From Vibrio tasmaniensis 1F-187 (GTDB lineage: Bacteria; Pseudomonadota; Gammaproteobacteria; Enterobacterales; Vibrionaceae), in NCBI RefSeq assembly GCF_000272405.2, contig NZ_AJZM02000177.1:1-57887 (forward strand): a stretch of DNA of 57,887 nt, in the 5' to 3' direction. The notes under the pieces were generated by a model that saw only the letters and a list, made by a program, of their open reading frames with translations, was not told the DNA's origin and did not search any database. Position 1 is the stretch's first letter. Every line of letters begins with the position of its first letter. Below are positions 17,829 to 27,459 of the stretch, piece by piece. The position numbers were made by a program, and so were the translations under genes.

Positions 17829-18317
17829 CTATACCAGTCGTGCCATGTGATAAGCCGCCACATATTCGCCATTTCTGAAAGCGAACCCAGCCGACTCTCC
17901 TTCAATAACAAAACCGAATTTCTTGTAGAGACTGATCGCTCTTTCGTTATCGGTGTACACCGTTAGCTCCAGTCGTTTGATGTTAATCCAGTTATCACAC
18001 AAGTCGATCGCGGTCGCGAGCAGTTGACTACCGACACCTTTGCCTAATACATCGTCTTTAACACCCATACCGAATGAAGCAACATGACGCCTTCTCGGGT
18101 TTACACACACTTCCATTCCCAAATTACCAACAATCTCATCGTCGATCATCGCGACATACGAGTACACGTTGTCGGGCATATTTGAGATTCGTTTCTGCCA
18201 GCTTTCCAGAGATGGATTTGGGAGTTGCAGCGTACCGGTATAAGCGTTTGTGCATTCGTAAACTTCTTTGATTCCCTTTGCATCTGACGGTTCAGACCGT
18301 CTCACTATAATACTCAT
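17829..18317 (-). CDS. aaaT: GNAT acetyltransferase, AaaT (YhhY)-like
   Basis: This 162-aa N-acetyltransferase closely follows E. coli YhhY/AaaT, which acetylates free amino acids such as phenylalanine and methionine. Shared blocks are RRRHVASFGMGV, the acetyl-CoA loop GKGVGSQLL, NERAISLYKKFGF and RNGEYVAAYHMAR. The ATG at 18317 has AGGAG six bases upstream, so the seven-residue longer frame from 18338 is rejected. Single gene; substrate assignment is by similarity from memory. Confidence 0.85.
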   Translation of the reverse strand: MSIIVRRSEPSDAKGIKEVYECTNAYTGTLQLPNPSLESWQKRISNMPDNVYSYVAMIDDEIVGNLGMEVCVNPRRRHVASFGMGVKDDVLGKGVGSQLLATAIDLCDNWINIKRLELTVYTDNERAISLYKKFGFVIEGESAGFAFRNGEYVAAYHMARLV

Positions 18318-18544
18318 CGCAACTCCTACTATTTTCATCGCTAAATATGAAACACATCCTTAATGTGCACCTAGACACACTATCAAATAGTAAATATTTA
18401 ACAATAGGTTAGATAAAATTGTTTTTATTAAATCTTATATAGAGTTGAGATATAGGTGTACTTAAAAGAATGCAGCTCACTCGATTTAAGTCTTACCATC
18501 TTGTACCTCGAAGGAAGAACCAAATCTTACGCTTTAGGAAGGCT

Positions 18545-18584
18545 CATAAAAAGACCAGAGCATCATGCTTCTGGTCTTTTTATG
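18545..18584. terminator. Strong bidirectional terminator after cydX
   Basis: CATAAAAAGACCAGA pairs with TCTGGTCTTTTTATG. The A-run and T-run make it symmetric. It lies 14 bases past the cydX stop and ends the cyd operon. Confidence 0.88.
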
Positions 18585-18598
18585 AATCATAACGTCAA

Positions 18599-18700
18599 TC
18601 AGAACTCAGTTTCTGAGTCACTTTTCTCTAAGCTAATGACATTCAAAACTGCAAATGCAGAGGCTAGGAATAAGCCTAGTATCCAAACAAAATACCACAT
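18599..18700 (-). CDS. cydX: Cytochrome bd oxidase small subunit CydX
   Basis: This 33-aa single-helix protein begins MWYFVWILGLFLA, nearly the same as E. coli CydX (MWYFAWILG), and has a charged C-terminus. CydX stabilises the haem-containing CydAB core in the inner membrane. Its AAGGAG site overlaps the cydB stop codon and its ATG is 10 bases beyond it, so it is translated from the cydABX mRNA. It is too short for usual ORF cut-offs. Confidence 0.95.
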   Translation of the reverse strand: MWYFVWILGLFLASAFAVLNVISLEKSDSETEF

Positions 18701-18710
18701 GAGAAACTCC

Positions 18711-19847
18711 TTAATACAGTGAATGGCCGTTGCGTTCGACATACTCGTTGTCGAGTCGTCCAAACATGGTTCGATAACTGAACGCGGTATAACACAGAAT
18801 GATGGGCACCATCACAAATGCTACGCCTGTCATGATGTTCAAGGTCAGTTCGCTTGATGTCGAATCCCAAAGGGTTAAGCTATGGCTTGGGTTAACGCTA
18901 GACGGAATAATGAATGGGAACATCGCGAAACCAGCGGTTAAAATGATGCAAGCGTTAGTCAGGCTGGAACTAATAAAAGAAATCGCATCCCATTTCAACC
19001 TTGCGCCAATCAAAGCCAGCAATGGAATGGTCACGCTGCCGATCGGTGCAAACCACATCCAAGGGTACGTATCGAAGTTGGTTAACCAAGCGCCTGCTTG
19101 TGTGACGACTTCTTTGTTCAAGGGATTCGAAGCCGAGCTATGATCCATCGCACTGACTATCAGATACCCGTCAATATGGTTTATCGCCATACAGCCAATC
19201 ACCATAAGGAAAGCGATAAGTACCGCACTCACCTGCGCAACCAATCTTACCTTGTTGTATAGCGCATCTGTCGTTTTCATCATCAGCCAAGCACTGCCTT
19301 GCAACAACGCCATCAATAAACCAACGAAGCCACACAACAGAGCAAACGGATTAAGCAAATCAACAAACGATCCGTGGTACTCAACCATGAGTAAACTATT
19401 GAGCGAGAATGGAAGCCCTTGCATCAAGTTGCCAAACGCGACACCAAATAAAATCGGCGGAAAAAAGCCTGAAAACGAAATCGCTAAATCACACACTTTT
19501 CGCCATTGGTCGTTATCTATCTTGGCTCGGTACTCAAGTGCAAGAGGACGCAGCCACAATGAGATAAGAGCCAAGTACATCGCAACATATAAGCTTGAAA
19601 ACGATGTCGCATACACTAACGGCCAAGCCGCAAACAAAGCGCCACCTGCGGTAATTAACCACACCTGGTTGCCGTCCCAATGGGGTGCAATGGAGTTAAT
19701 CATCACTCGTCTTTCAGAGTTGGTTTTACCGATAAACGGTAACAACGCTCCTACTCCCATATCAAAGCCATCGGTGATCATAAAACCAATCAGCAACACA
19801 CCGATTAGCACCCACCAAATTAAACGTAATGTGTCATATTCGAACAT
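18711..19847 (-). CDS. cydB: Cytochrome bd ubiquinol oxidase subunit II
   Basis: CydB is the 378-aa structural partner of CydA in the high-affinity quinol oxidase of the inner membrane. Eight to nine hydrophobic helices and the N-terminal MFEYDTLRLIWW, GFMITDGFDMGVG and HWDGNQVWLI blocks are typical. It begins 12 bases after the cydA stop codon and is followed by cydX. Confidence 0.97.
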   Translation of the reverse strand: MFEYDTLRLIWWVLIGVLLIGFMITDGFDMGVGALLPFIGKTNSERRVMINSIAPHWDGNQVWLITAGGALFAAWPLVYATSFSSLYVAMYLALISLWLRPLALEYRAKIDNDQWRKVCDLAISFSGFFPPILFGVAFGNLMQGLPFSLNSLLMVEYHGSFVDLLNPFALLCGFVGLLMALLQGSAWLMMKTTDALYNKVRLVAQVSAVLIAFLMVIGCMAINHIDGYLIVSAMDHSSASNPLNKEVVTQAGAWLTNFDTYPWMWFAPIGSVTIPLLALIGARLKWDAISFISSSLTNACIILTAGFAMFPFIIPSSVNPSHSLTLWDSTSSELTLNIMTGVAFVMVPIILCYTAFSYRTMFGRLDNEYVERNGHSLY

Positions 19848-19859
19848 GAGTCAGTCACC

Positions 19860-21443
19860 TTATTGTTGAACTTGTTGTGCCAATTTGGCTTCAAGTGATG
19901 TTGTTTGTTCATAGTGATAGCGCCCCGTTTTCAAACTGCTTGGGCCTTTTTTAGCGACGGTAATCATCAAGTAACTTTCAACAATGATGAAGACCGTATA
20001 GAGGCCAATAATTAGCGCGAGAGACGTAAGTAAGTTTTCAACGGTTTGCGAAGAAGCCGCGACCGCAACAGGGAGGATTTCACCCACCGCCCATGGCTGA
20101 CGACCATACTCCGCAACAAACCAACCTGCTTCAATTGCCACCCAAGGTAATGGAATTGACCAAAGTGCCGCCTTCAATAACCAAGGCTTTTGAGTGATGT
20201 TTTTACGATAGGTTTGTAAGAAAGCCGCGCCAAAGACAAATAACATAATGAAGCCACAACCCACCATGATTCTGAATGACCAGAACAGAGGCCACACAGT
20301 TGGGATTGAATCATCGGCTGCTTGTTGGATTTGTTGTTCAGTAGCATCAGTCACGGTGTCTGTGTATCGCTTGAGCAATAAGCCGTAGCCAAGGTCGTGC
20401 TTGGTTTGATCGAAAGCTTGCTCTGTCTCATGTGAGGTATCGCCAGATCGCAAACGCTCTAGCAATTCATAAGCAATAATACCGTTTCGAATACGCACTA
20501 AATGTTGATCACGCAAGTCATGAAGCCCTGTCACTTGCTCGTCCAAAGATCGCGTTGCAATAATCCCCATCACATAGGGAATTTTCACAGCAAAGTCGGT
20601 TTTGCCTTCTTCTTGATTTGGTAATCCAAACAAGGTAAACGCCGCAGGTGCCGGTTCGGTGTGCCATTCAGCTTCAATCGCTGCGAGTTTTACTTTTTGG
20701 ACGTCACCCAGTTCATAGCCCGACTCATCACCTAATACGATCACCGATATGATAGAAGCAATGCCGAACGAAGCTGCGACAGCAAACGAACGTTTTGCAA
20801 AAGCAACGTCACGACCTTTAAGCAAGTAGTATGAACTCACGCCAAGGATAAACATCGCACCGCAGGTATAAGCCGAAGCGACTGTGTGTAAGAACTTAAC
20901 TTGAGCAACTGGGTTGAGCACCACTTCGGCAAAGCTAGTCATTTCCATACGCATGGTTTGGTAATTAAACTCCGATCCAATCGGGTTTTGCATCCAACCG
21001 TTAGCAACCAGAATCCATAATGCAGAAAAGCTTGAGCCCAACGCGACCAGCCAAGTCACCATAAGGTGTTGGCGTTTGGACAGCCTTTCCCAACCGAAAA
21101 AGAACAGTCCAACAAAGGTGGATTCTAGGAAGAATGCAACAAGGGCTTCGATAGCAAGAGGAGCACCGAAAATATCGCCGACATAGTGAGAATAATAAGA
21201 CCAGTTGGTGCCGAACTGGAACTCCATGGTTAATCCGGTCGTGACACCTAATGCGAAGTTAATACCAAAAAGTTTGCCCCAAAAGCGAGTCATGTCCTGA
21301 TAGATTTGCTTACCGGTAAGCACATAGATCGACTCCATGATCGCCAATAAGCAAGACATACCAATAGTTAACGGGACAAAGAGAAAGTGAAACATAGCGG
21401 TTAGCGCAAACTGTAAACGCGACAATTCAACTACATCAAACAT
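19860..21443 (-). CDS. cydA: Cytochrome bd ubiquinol oxidase subunit I
   Basis: CydA (527 aa) binds the three haems and oxidises quinol, reducing oxygen to water and generating proton-motive force. The N-terminal [18 protein letters not shown] block holds the haem b595 His; [13 protein letters not shown] holds a b558 ligand. The quinol loop between helices 6 and 7 is of the long type ([12 protein letters not shown] onward). First gene of cydA-cydB-cydX. No ybgE or tol-pal genes follow, unlike the tol-linked cyd operon known in enterobacteria and vibrios. Confidence 0.97.
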   Translation of the reverse strand: MFDVVELSRLQFALTAMFHFLFVPLTIGMSCLLAIMESIYVLTGKQIYQDMTRFWGKLFGINFALGVTTGLTMEFQFGTNWSYYSHYVGDIFGAPLAIEALVAFFLESTFVGLFFFGWERLSKRQHLMVTWLVALGSSFSALWILVANGWMQNPIGSEFNYQTMRMEMTSFAEVVLNPVAQVKFLHTVASAYTCGAMFILGVSSYYLLKGRDVAFAKRSFAVAASFGIASIISVIVLGDESGYELGDVQKVKLAAIEAEWHTEPAPAAFTLFGLPNQEEGKTDFAVKIPYVMGIIATRSLDEQVTGLHDLRDQHLVRIRNGIIAYELLERLRSGDTSHETEQAFDQTKHDLGYGLLLKRYTDTVTDATEQQIQQAADDSIPTVWPLFWSFRIMVGCGFIMLFVFGAAFLQTYRKNITQKPWLLKAALWSIPLPWVAIEAGWFVAEYGRQPWAVGEILPVAVAASSQTVENLLTSLALIIGLYTVFIIVESYLMITVAKKGPSSLKTGRYHYEQTTSLEAKLAQQVQQ

Positions 21444-21448
21444 TTAAG

Positions 21449-21490
21449 CTCCAAACATCATAATGATGGATTTCATATTAAGAATTGGAG
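21449..21490 (-). promoter_or_regulatory. cydA leader hairpin covering the ribosome site
   Basis: In the cydA mRNA leader, CTCCAA (complement of 21485-21490) can pair with TTGGAG (21449-21454), which contains the GGAG ribosome site five bases before ATG. A second small hairpin (CATCAT/ATGATG) lies in the loop. It could limit translation, but pairing is only 6 bp at the base. Confidence 0.35.
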
Positions 21491-21618
21491 CGTATTTCAG
21501 CACAGTTTGAACAAACCAAACTAGAACAGATTGAATGTTAAAAAACAGAACAGGTTGAATTATCCGACGAGTGACAAGCTAGATTTCAAGTAAACATAGT
21601 CGAGGATCGACTAACGAC

Positions 21619-23040
21619 TTAGGCTTGTGATTCCATGGTCTGAATCAAACTACCTAGTGTACGAATGGCTTCTGCTATTTTGTCGTCACAAGCGTACGAA
21701 CAATTGAGACGAATATGATGAGAGAACTTTTTGTCGCTGCTGAATATAATTCCCGGCGCAACAGAGATGTTGTGTTCAAGTGCTTGCTCATAAAGCTTCT
21801 CAACACAAACAGAATGAGGCAACTCTATCCAAAGGAAGTAACCACCTTGGCTTTTATGCACCATCGCACTTGAAGGTAAGCTAGATTCTAACAATGCAAT
21901 ATGCGCCTTCTTCCTTTCATTCAAAAGCTTGCGAAGTTTTTTAAGATGGTTGTCATAACTATAAAACGTCAGGTAATGAGACAGTCCAAGTTGGATAGGA
22001 ATACTGCTTGAGAGCGTCGAAAGGTGCTGCAATCTCTGAATCTTTAACGCTTGTTTCCTTGCAACTACCCAACCGATTCGAAAGCCGGGCGACAATGATT
22101 TGGAAAACGAACCGCACAGCATGATTTGCTCGCCGGTGTCATAGGCTTTAGCAGGCAATGAGCTTTGGTTGCCGACATGAAGTTCTCGATACACATCGTC
22201 TTCGATCATCGGGATCTTATGGTCATTCACTAACTCGGCGAGTCGCTGCTTGTTGTTATCACTCATCGAATAGCCAACAGGGTTTTGCGATTCTGTCATG
22301 AACCAACATGCTTTGATGTCCATTGAAGCGAACACCGACTCCAATACATCTAAATCGATACCGGTTTCAGGATCGGTCGGGATCTCAACAGCGGTAAGAT
22401 TAAGCCTTTCAATGGTCTGTAACACACCGTAAAACGCAGGGTACTCTATCGCGACTAAGTCACCCGGTTCGGTACAGGATTGCAGGCATAAGTTAAGTGC
22501 TTCCATTGCCCCAGATGTGATCACAATATCGTCGGGCAATACATCTAGCCCACCAGTTTGATAACGTTGAGCGATTTGCCTGCGAAGTGTTTCACTGCCC
22601 GGAGGAAGATTAGTAAGCATGCTGTTATCGGGCATTTGGCGACTGGCATTGGCTAAACTGCGCGACAATGCTTGATGCGGAAACAAGGCAGGGTCTGGAA
22701 ATGCCGAGCTGAGTGGAATGATGCTAGGGTCTTTGGCTCGTTGAAGCACATCGTAAAGCAGGTCACTGATTTTAACGGGATACGGCTTGATGGCTTTTTG
22801 TTGCGTGTGTTCTGAGGTGAATACATTTCTACGCGGTAACACGAAATAACCAGACTTAGGCTTTGAGCGCACATAGCCTTGGTCTTCAAGCTGTTGATAG
22901 GCCTGAAGTACCGTCTCGATACTGAGTTTGTAGCGCTTACACGCGTCTCTTATTGATGGGATCTTCTCACCACTAAGCCAGATGTTTTGTTCTATCTGAT
23001 TCTTGATTGTATTGGCGAGTATCTGAGATTTTTTCATCAA
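21619..23040 (-). CDS. MocR-family regulator (GntR HTH plus aminotransferase fold)
   Basis: This 473-aa protein joins a GntR winged helix-turn-helix (about residues 8-75) to a PLP-binding aminotransferase-like domain (about 110-465). The PLP lysine lies in GSFSKSLSPGFRIGW. MocR proteins sense pyridoxal phosphate or amino-compound adducts. It is upstream of cyd genes but separated by about 180 bases and is on the same strand as cydA; no obvious target is adjacent. A second MocR protein is encoded at 51663. Confidence 0.92.
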   Translation of the reverse strand: MMKKSQILANTIKNQIEQNIWLSGEKIPSIRDACKRYKLSIETVLQAYQQLEDQGYVRSKPKSGYFVLPRRNVFTSEHTQQKAIKPYPVKISDLLYDVLQRAKDPSIIPLSSAFPDPALFPHQALSRSLANASRQMPDNSMLTNLPPGSETLRRQIAQRYQTGGLDVLPDDIVITSGAMEALNLCLQSCTEPGDLVAIEYPAFYGVLQTIERLNLTAVEIPTDPETGIDLDVLESVFASMDIKACWFMTESQNPVGYSMSDNNKQRLAELVNDHKIPMIEDDVYRELHVGNQSSLPAKAYDTGEQIMLCGSFSKSLSPGFRIGWVVARKQALKIQRLQHLSTLSSSIPIQLGLSHYLTFYSYDNHLKKLRKLLNERKKAHIALLESSLPSSAMVHKSQGGYFLWIELPHSVCVEKLYEQALEHNISVAPGIIFSSDKKFSHHIRLNCSYACDDKIAEAIRTLGSLIQTMESQA

Positions 23041-23171
23041 AAAGTCTTTTCTATCTAATGTGTAAAATATTACTAAACCGTGAATATTCGAAGTACTCAG
23101 ACATTCAGGTATAACAAAGCCCTACCCTAAACCCAATTACCTTCACGGTCGACTTGTTTATCTCTCCCATA

Positions 23172-23210
23172 AGAAAAGACACCACACTCATCAATCGAGT
23201 GTGGTGCCTT
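23172..23210 (-). terminator. Terminator of the monooxygenase gene
   Basis: A perfect 10-bp stem CACCACACTC/GAGTGTGGTG with a 7-base loop is followed on the minus strand by TCTTTTCTT. Confidence 0.8.
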
Positions 23211-23212
23211 AA

Positions 23213-23236
23213 TTACTGAGCTGCTTAGCTACTTAG
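23213..23236. repeat. Degenerate 8-bp repeat x3 (TTAG core)
   Basis: TTACTGAG, CTGCTTAG and CTACTTAG follow each other with an 8-bp period just past the 3' end of the monooxygenase gene. Confidence 0.5.
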
Positions 23237-23254
23237 TTTAGATTAACTAGCCGA

Positions 23255-24752
23255 CTAGTTAGCTGGACGCCACACGCCCCATTGATCATTTTCGTAGGTC
23301 GCTTTAGGGTTTGTACCACCTTGAACCCACCATTGCGCTTTCCATGACTGGTTCGAGTAAGTCACGACTTCGCCACCAAGGTAAGTCGCTGATGAGTCCC
23401 ACGTGCCATTGTCTGGGTCTGGAGTCGGATCAGGATCAGGCGTTGGATCTGGGTCTGGTGTTACACCACCGTCATCGGCAATTACTTCAAAAGTGAAGGT
23501 TTCAACACTGTCACTTTCAATAGAACTAGCCATGAATGACAAGGTTTCATTAGCTACTATACCAGTCGTATCTACGACAACTGACGCAGTGCCGTTATTT
23601 TGGATGCTTACAGCAGAACCTTGAGTTTGAGTTAATGTCGCCGCTTCACTTGTTGCAATCACAACTTTGTCGCCAGCATTCACTACGTTGTCACTCTTCA
23701 CTAGCTCGTAGATGTCGCCTTTCAATGGTTCAACACCACCGTCGCCACCATCAATCAGCGTTAACTGACCAGAAGCACGGCTATCTTTTGAGTTGAAGAA
23801 GTTACGTGAAGGATCGTTTTGGAAATACATGTAGTGCTGCATTTCAGCGTGCCAGTCACCAATGAAGATCGCGCCATCTTTAAACTCTTCATGCCAGCCG
23901 TTAATCTCTGAAGCCAACAAACGAGCCCAATCGTTAACGTTTGAAGCGTCGATAACGATGTCGAAGCTACGCGCGACTTCACCGTACTTGTTGATGATGT
24001 CATATTTAACCGTATCACCAATTTCTGGCGTACCAAACCGGTCAGAAACAAACAGGTCGCCACGGACTAGATCAGGTTGAGGACCCGGCTCTGGTGGAGG
24101 AGTTGTTCCCCCCGCGATAGTGATGTCTGAACAGTTGTAGAAACCTTCACCCGCGGCATCGTCACGTTGCCAACGTACGTATAAGATTGCGTCGCCAGAT
24201 CGGTCTGAAGGAATCGTTACGTTGATACGGTATTTGCCACCACTTACAGGAACATTCCCAACTTCTTGGATAAGATCTAAATCACCCCACGCTAGGCCTT
24301 TGCTCAGGTCGGCGTTTGGTTTTGTTAGATAGAACTCCCAGAATGACGGGTTGTGTGGTACATTTGAATACATATTCAAATGTACCAGTGCTTAGCTCGG
24401 TGCGAGTCCAACCAGTATGAGGAGCACCCATGCCACGTTTTTGCGAATCATTGGCATAACACAAAGTGCCGTCTGGAATCGCAGCTTTCACAGCATTGAT
24501 ATTGTTGAAATCTTGGATATTTTTCGCATACTCGTTGCGTTGAACGAAAGGATATGACCCTGAAATCTCTTTTGCTTGAGCACACGCCGCATTTGGTGGC
24601 GTACCAGACCAAACTCCGCCTTGTTCATAACACGTATTCTGACGTGCACTTGGAAATTCAGACCAACCATGAGCGTTTGCTACTGATGGTACGCTGGATA
24701 GCATAGCCATCCCCACTGCTATTTTTAGAATATTATTATTTGCTGTTTTCAC
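23255..24752 (-). pseudogene. AA10 lytic chitin monooxygenase (GbpA-like), frameshifted
   Basis: The gene would encode a secreted copper enzyme that cleaves chitin oxidatively. It starts at GTG 24752 with a signal peptide (residues 1-27, ending ANA) that exposes copper-brace His28 (HGWSEFPS); the second His is in GAPHTGW. The AA10 domain continues with FWEFYLTKPNADL and GFYNCSD. A GbpA-domain-2-like module, a further beta domain, a proline/aspartate linker and a C-terminal CBM5/12 chitin module (WKAQWWVQGGTNP) follow. The frame breaks near 24377: upstream frame reads FEYVFKC, downstream frame NVPHNPSFW. Removing one A of AAA restores FEYVFNVPHNP, which fits the family spacing. It may be inactivated, phase-variable or a sequence error. 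Confidence 0.85.
24357..24386. repeat. Perfect 30-bp inverted repeat at the frameshift
   Basis: GGTACATTTGAATA and TATTCAAATGTACC are exact complements separated by two bases. The extra A that breaks the monooxygenase frame lies in the AAA of one arm. Without it the palindrome would be imperfect. Confidence 0.95.
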
Positions 24753-25081
24753 TTTCCCACTCTCTATTATTTTACCCCCGTATGCAATATTGATTGGACA
24801 TTTACTAATCAAGATTGCAGTTCGAGGGTTTATAGTTTCTGACTTAAAGAACACGGAAAATATATACGTCATAACTATCAATAAAAGTGGGATTTATTTT
24901 GAAAGGAATCAGAGTCACACAACTCAAAGAAATGTGTTAGAGATAGATGATATTGCTTCGAATTATCGATTTTTACCGACACGAATTACGCATTCCCTAA
25001 GAAAATAGTTCATTAGGAAGGTATTTTTTTATTGAATCAATTGGAGTGAAACGCTCGCATAAATAATGATATTGAGTGCTT

Positions 25082-25095
25082 TTGATCATCATCAA
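25082..25095. promoter_or_regulatory. Candidate FNR site
   Basis: TTGATCATCATCAA matches TTGAT-N4-ATCAA exactly. It lies about 330 bases upstream of the monooxygenase start and 100 bases past the gene at 25197, so its target is unclear. Confidence 0.45.
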
Positions 25096-25113
25096 AACGT
25101 TGTTGAGACTGTT

Positions 25114-25145
25114 GCAAAGTCGCTAAGTTACTAAGCGATTAAGCG
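25114..25145. repeat. Degenerate 8-bp repeat x4 (CTAAG core)
   Basis: GCAAAGTC, GCTAAGTT, ACTAAGCG and ATTAAGCG follow with an 8-bp period, about 50 bases past the end of the gene at 25197. A further pair, CGCTAAAC and CACTAAAC, lies nearby. Confidence 0.5.
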
Positions 25146-25196
25146 TATACGTTTATAAATCGCTAAACCACTAAACGTTAGTTTGAAAGAGCTAAA

Positions 25197-25556
25197 CTAA
25201 TAGCGGCTATGCATACCAAAGCGATTCGACATATCATCGTCCATACGACCGCCCTTCCAACCGCCACCGCCCAACAAATTAAGTACATCACGCGCGTTAT
25301 ATTCCTCACCACCGAAGAAGTCATTAGACACATCATTACGCAGCAATTGAATGGCTGGAGCAATTTCAGCAGCAAGGTCTTGTGGATCAGCAAACAATGC
25401 TAAGGCAACCAGTTGTTGGCGCTTACTCAATTCACATGAACTCGTTTCTACTTGCCCAATAGAGAAAAAATCACTGCTTCCGTACGCTTTCACCAACTTT
25501 GCAGAAAGTGATTTGATTACTTTCTTGATTCGTCGTCGTTGAATATATCTAAACAT
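25197..25556 (-). CDS. Conserved small protein (possibly DUF6559)
   Basis: This 119-aa protein has a basic N-terminus (YIQRRRIKKVIKSLSAKLVKAYG), a helical middle (KRQQLVALALFADPQDLAAEI) and a C-terminal glycine-rich GGGGWKGGR segment. I recall similar vibrio proteins labelled DUF6559, but this is uncertain. It begins 29 bases after the btuD stop on the same strand and may be the last gene of the btuCD unit. No membrane helix, signal or catalytic motif. Confidence 0.7.
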   Translation of the reverse strand: MFRYIQRRRIKKVIKSLSAKLVKAYGSSDFFSIGQVETSSCELSKRQQLVALALFADPQDLAAEIAPAIQLLRNDVSNDFFGGEEYNARDVLNLLGGGGWKGGRMDDDMSNRFGMHSRY

Positions 25557-25585
25557 AGAGATTGCCTTGTTTTGATGAGCCTAAA

Positions 25586-26344
25586 TTAACCAAACAATAG
25601 GTAAGTTTGATTGTCGACCGAGATGCTTTTTACTTGCGTGTTAAATACGGATTCTAGCTGTTCAGGCACAAGCACTTGCTCTGCACTGCCTGATGCTTGT
25701 AGTACGCCCTTTTCGAGCAGCAGTACTTGGTCGGCATGCCTCAAGGTTCGGTTCAGGTCGTGGTTAGCCATAATAACCGCAATGCCCTTCTCAGCCACTC
25801 GTTCGATAAGCTTATACAGCAGCGCTTCTTGAGCAATATCCAACGGAGCTGCGGGTTCATCGAGGATCAGGAGCTTTGCGTAAGGATTAAGCGTCGGCCA
25901 AATTTGCAGACACATTCCCGCCAAGCGAACGCGTTGCCATTCACCACCAGACAAGGTTTGAATGGAGCGATGAAGTTTGTCTGTGATGTCCAGCATCTGG
26001 CTTATCTCTTCCAAAGCCGTGTTGATTTCAGTATCAAGGCCGTGCGATGAACTTGGCAGTGATAACGCAAGGTATTGGAACACTTCCAAGTTGAAGGCGG
26101 GTCTTGCACTTTGACACAGATAAGCACGGTGTAATGATAAGTCTTGTAACGACAACACAGATAAGTCTTGCCCATCGAGCTTGATATCACCTTTGTAGCC
26201 ATCACCAACGCCAGATATCGCTTCTAGTAAGGTACTTTTGCCACTGCCATTAGGACCGATGACATGAGTCACCTGCCCTTGCTTGAGCTCAAATGATAAT
26301 GGTAATAAACGAGCGCCGACGCTCAGGCTCTTAATTTGAATCAT
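25586..26344 (-). CDS. btuD: Vitamin B12 ABC transporter ATPase
   Basis: BtuD (252 aa) powers cobalamin import through BtuC across the inner membrane. Walker [10 protein letters not shown] (residues ~33-41), the ABC signature LSGGEWQR and Walker B LLILDEP are present, followed by the switch His in MANHD. It overlaps the end of btuC by 14 bases, showing coupled translation. The binding protein BtuF is not in this window. Assignment to B12 rather than siderophore rests on length, family resemblance and nearby cob genes. Confidence 0.93.
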   Translation of the reverse strand: MIQIKSLSVGARLLPLSFELKQGQVTHVIGPNGSGKSTLLEAISGVGDGYKGDIKLDGQDLSVLSLQDLSLHRAYLCQSARPAFNLEVFQYLALSLPSSSHGLDTEINTALEEISQMLDITDKLHRSIQTLSGGEWQRVRLAGMCLQIWPTLNPYAKLLILDEPAAPLDIAQEALLYKLIERVAEKGIAVIMANHDLNRTLRHADQVLLLEKGVLQASGSAEQVLVPEQLESVFNTQVKSISVDNQTYLLFG

Positions 26345-27326
26345 GATTTTTAATTAACATCCAAATGAAGATAGGCGCACCGATACTGGTGGTCATCACA
26401 CCCAAAGGTAATTCTGCAGAATCGAGTAATGTACGCGCGCAAATATCAGCAAACACCAACAACGCAGCGCCAGCAACGGCAGACAAAGGAAGAAGGTATT
26501 TGTTATCAGTACCAATCGCTAAACGCAATAAGTGTGGCACAACCAAGCCAACAAAGCTGATCACGCCACCTAAAGCTACCGCGCAGCCGACTAAAATAGA
26601 CACAGCGAAAATTAGACGCCAACGTAATCTCGGAACGTTCACGCCTAACTGCGCAGCATGGGTCTCGCCAATCATGAGTTTGTCTAGCTTGCTACCTTGC
26701 AGGCACAGCCAGATAATCACGGGGATCATTACTAAGGTGAGCGAGTGTTGGTACCAAGTGACGCCACCTAAGCTGCCCATCAGCCAATACATCAATAAGC
26801 GTAGGCTGAGGTCATCACTAAAATAGAACGCCCACGTCACCATCGCGCCAGAAAGAATGCCTAACGCAACACCCACCAGCAATAACTTGGCCGTAGTCAG
26901 TCGCATCGTTTTAACCATGCTCACTAGAATCACGGTAAAACAGAGTGACCCTAAAACGGCGGCAATCATGAACAGTTCTGGTGTAGGAGCAAACGGTAAG
27001 AAGAACAGCACGATCACCATCGCTAAGCTTGCACCACCAGAAATGCCGAGCACACCGGGCTCTGCTAATACGTTACCCAATAAGACTTGTAAGCTTGCGC
27101 CAGATACGGCTAACCCTGCCCCGATAGCAATAGCCGCCAATAGTCGAGGTAAGCGTAAATCAATCAGTAGTTTTTGTTCTAACGTGGACAAGGTGCCCAG
27201 AGGGGAAATGAAAAGATCGCCAACCATTAGGTAAATCGCACTCAGCGCGACAAGCAGTGCTGCCATCAGATAAATGGCTCGGGTCCATTTGCGCTGTTTT
27301 TGGTGAAGAAGTTGTTGGAAATCCAT
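26331..27326 (-). CDS. btuC: Vitamin B12 ABC transporter permease
   Basis: BtuC (331 aa) is a FecCD-family permease with about ten membrane helices. It forms the channel with two copies of BtuD. Typical blocks are [20 protein letters not shown] and the cytoplasmic coupling region [16 protein letters not shown]. First gene of btuC-btuD. The 133-base leader is too short for, and does not resemble, a cobalamin riboswitch. Confidence 0.94.
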   Translation of the reverse strand: MDFQQLLHQKQRKWTRAIYLMAALLVALSAIYLMVGDLFISPLGTLSTLEQKLLIDLRLPRLLAAIAIGAGLAVSGASLQVLLGNVLAEPGVLGISGGASLAMVIVLFFLPFAPTPELFMIAAVLGSLCFTVILVSMVKTMRLTTAKLLLVGVALGILSGAMVTWAFYFSDDLSLRLLMYWLMGSLGGVTWYQHSLTLVMIPVIIWLCLQGSKLDKLMIGETHAAQLGVNVPRLRWRLIFAVSILVGCAVALGGVISFVGLVVPHLLRLAIGTDNKYLLPLSAVAGAALLVFADICARTLLDSAELPLGVMTTSIGAPIFIWMLIKNHDSN

Positions 27327-27380
27327 ATCAAGCTACTTTGAAATTGTTCGCGTAACCTTACCTGTATCCCCAAATAAACT

Positions 27381-27408
27381 CAAGGCTCACACCGTAATGT
27401 GAACCTTG
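27381..27408 (-). terminator. Hairpin downstream of astE
   Basis: CAAGG-TCACA pairs with TGTGA-CCTTG with one internal mismatch around a 6-base loop. The following minus-strand tract is only weakly T-rich. Confidence 0.5.
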
Positions 27409-27459
27409 ATATTTCAACCAGTTGAGCGGTTGTTTTCGTCGTTTAAACCCGAGTCGGTA

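Larger units (their letters stand above)
24753..25196. other. Noncoding region upstream of the monooxygenase gene
   Basis: This 444-base AT-rich gap holds the promoter region of the monooxygenase gene, a perfect FNR palindrome at 25082 and a degenerate 8-bp repeat at 25114. A plus-strand frame at 24790-25008 with a TTG start was not accepted as a gene. Confidence 0.6.

Noticed and set aside
18456..18722. Plus-strand 88-aa frame
   Set aside because: It reads through the strong terminator at 18545-18584 and is antisense to cydX.
23403..23462. Short tandem DNA repeat inside the monooxygenase gene
   Set aside because: It encodes the Pro-Asp-Pro-Thr linker before the chitin-binding module, an ordinary feature of secreted chitin enzymes.
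24790..25008. Plus-strand 72-aa frame upstream of the monooxygenase
   Set aside because: TTG start, no ribosome site, no recognisable family; lies in the promoter region of the divergent monooxygenase gene.
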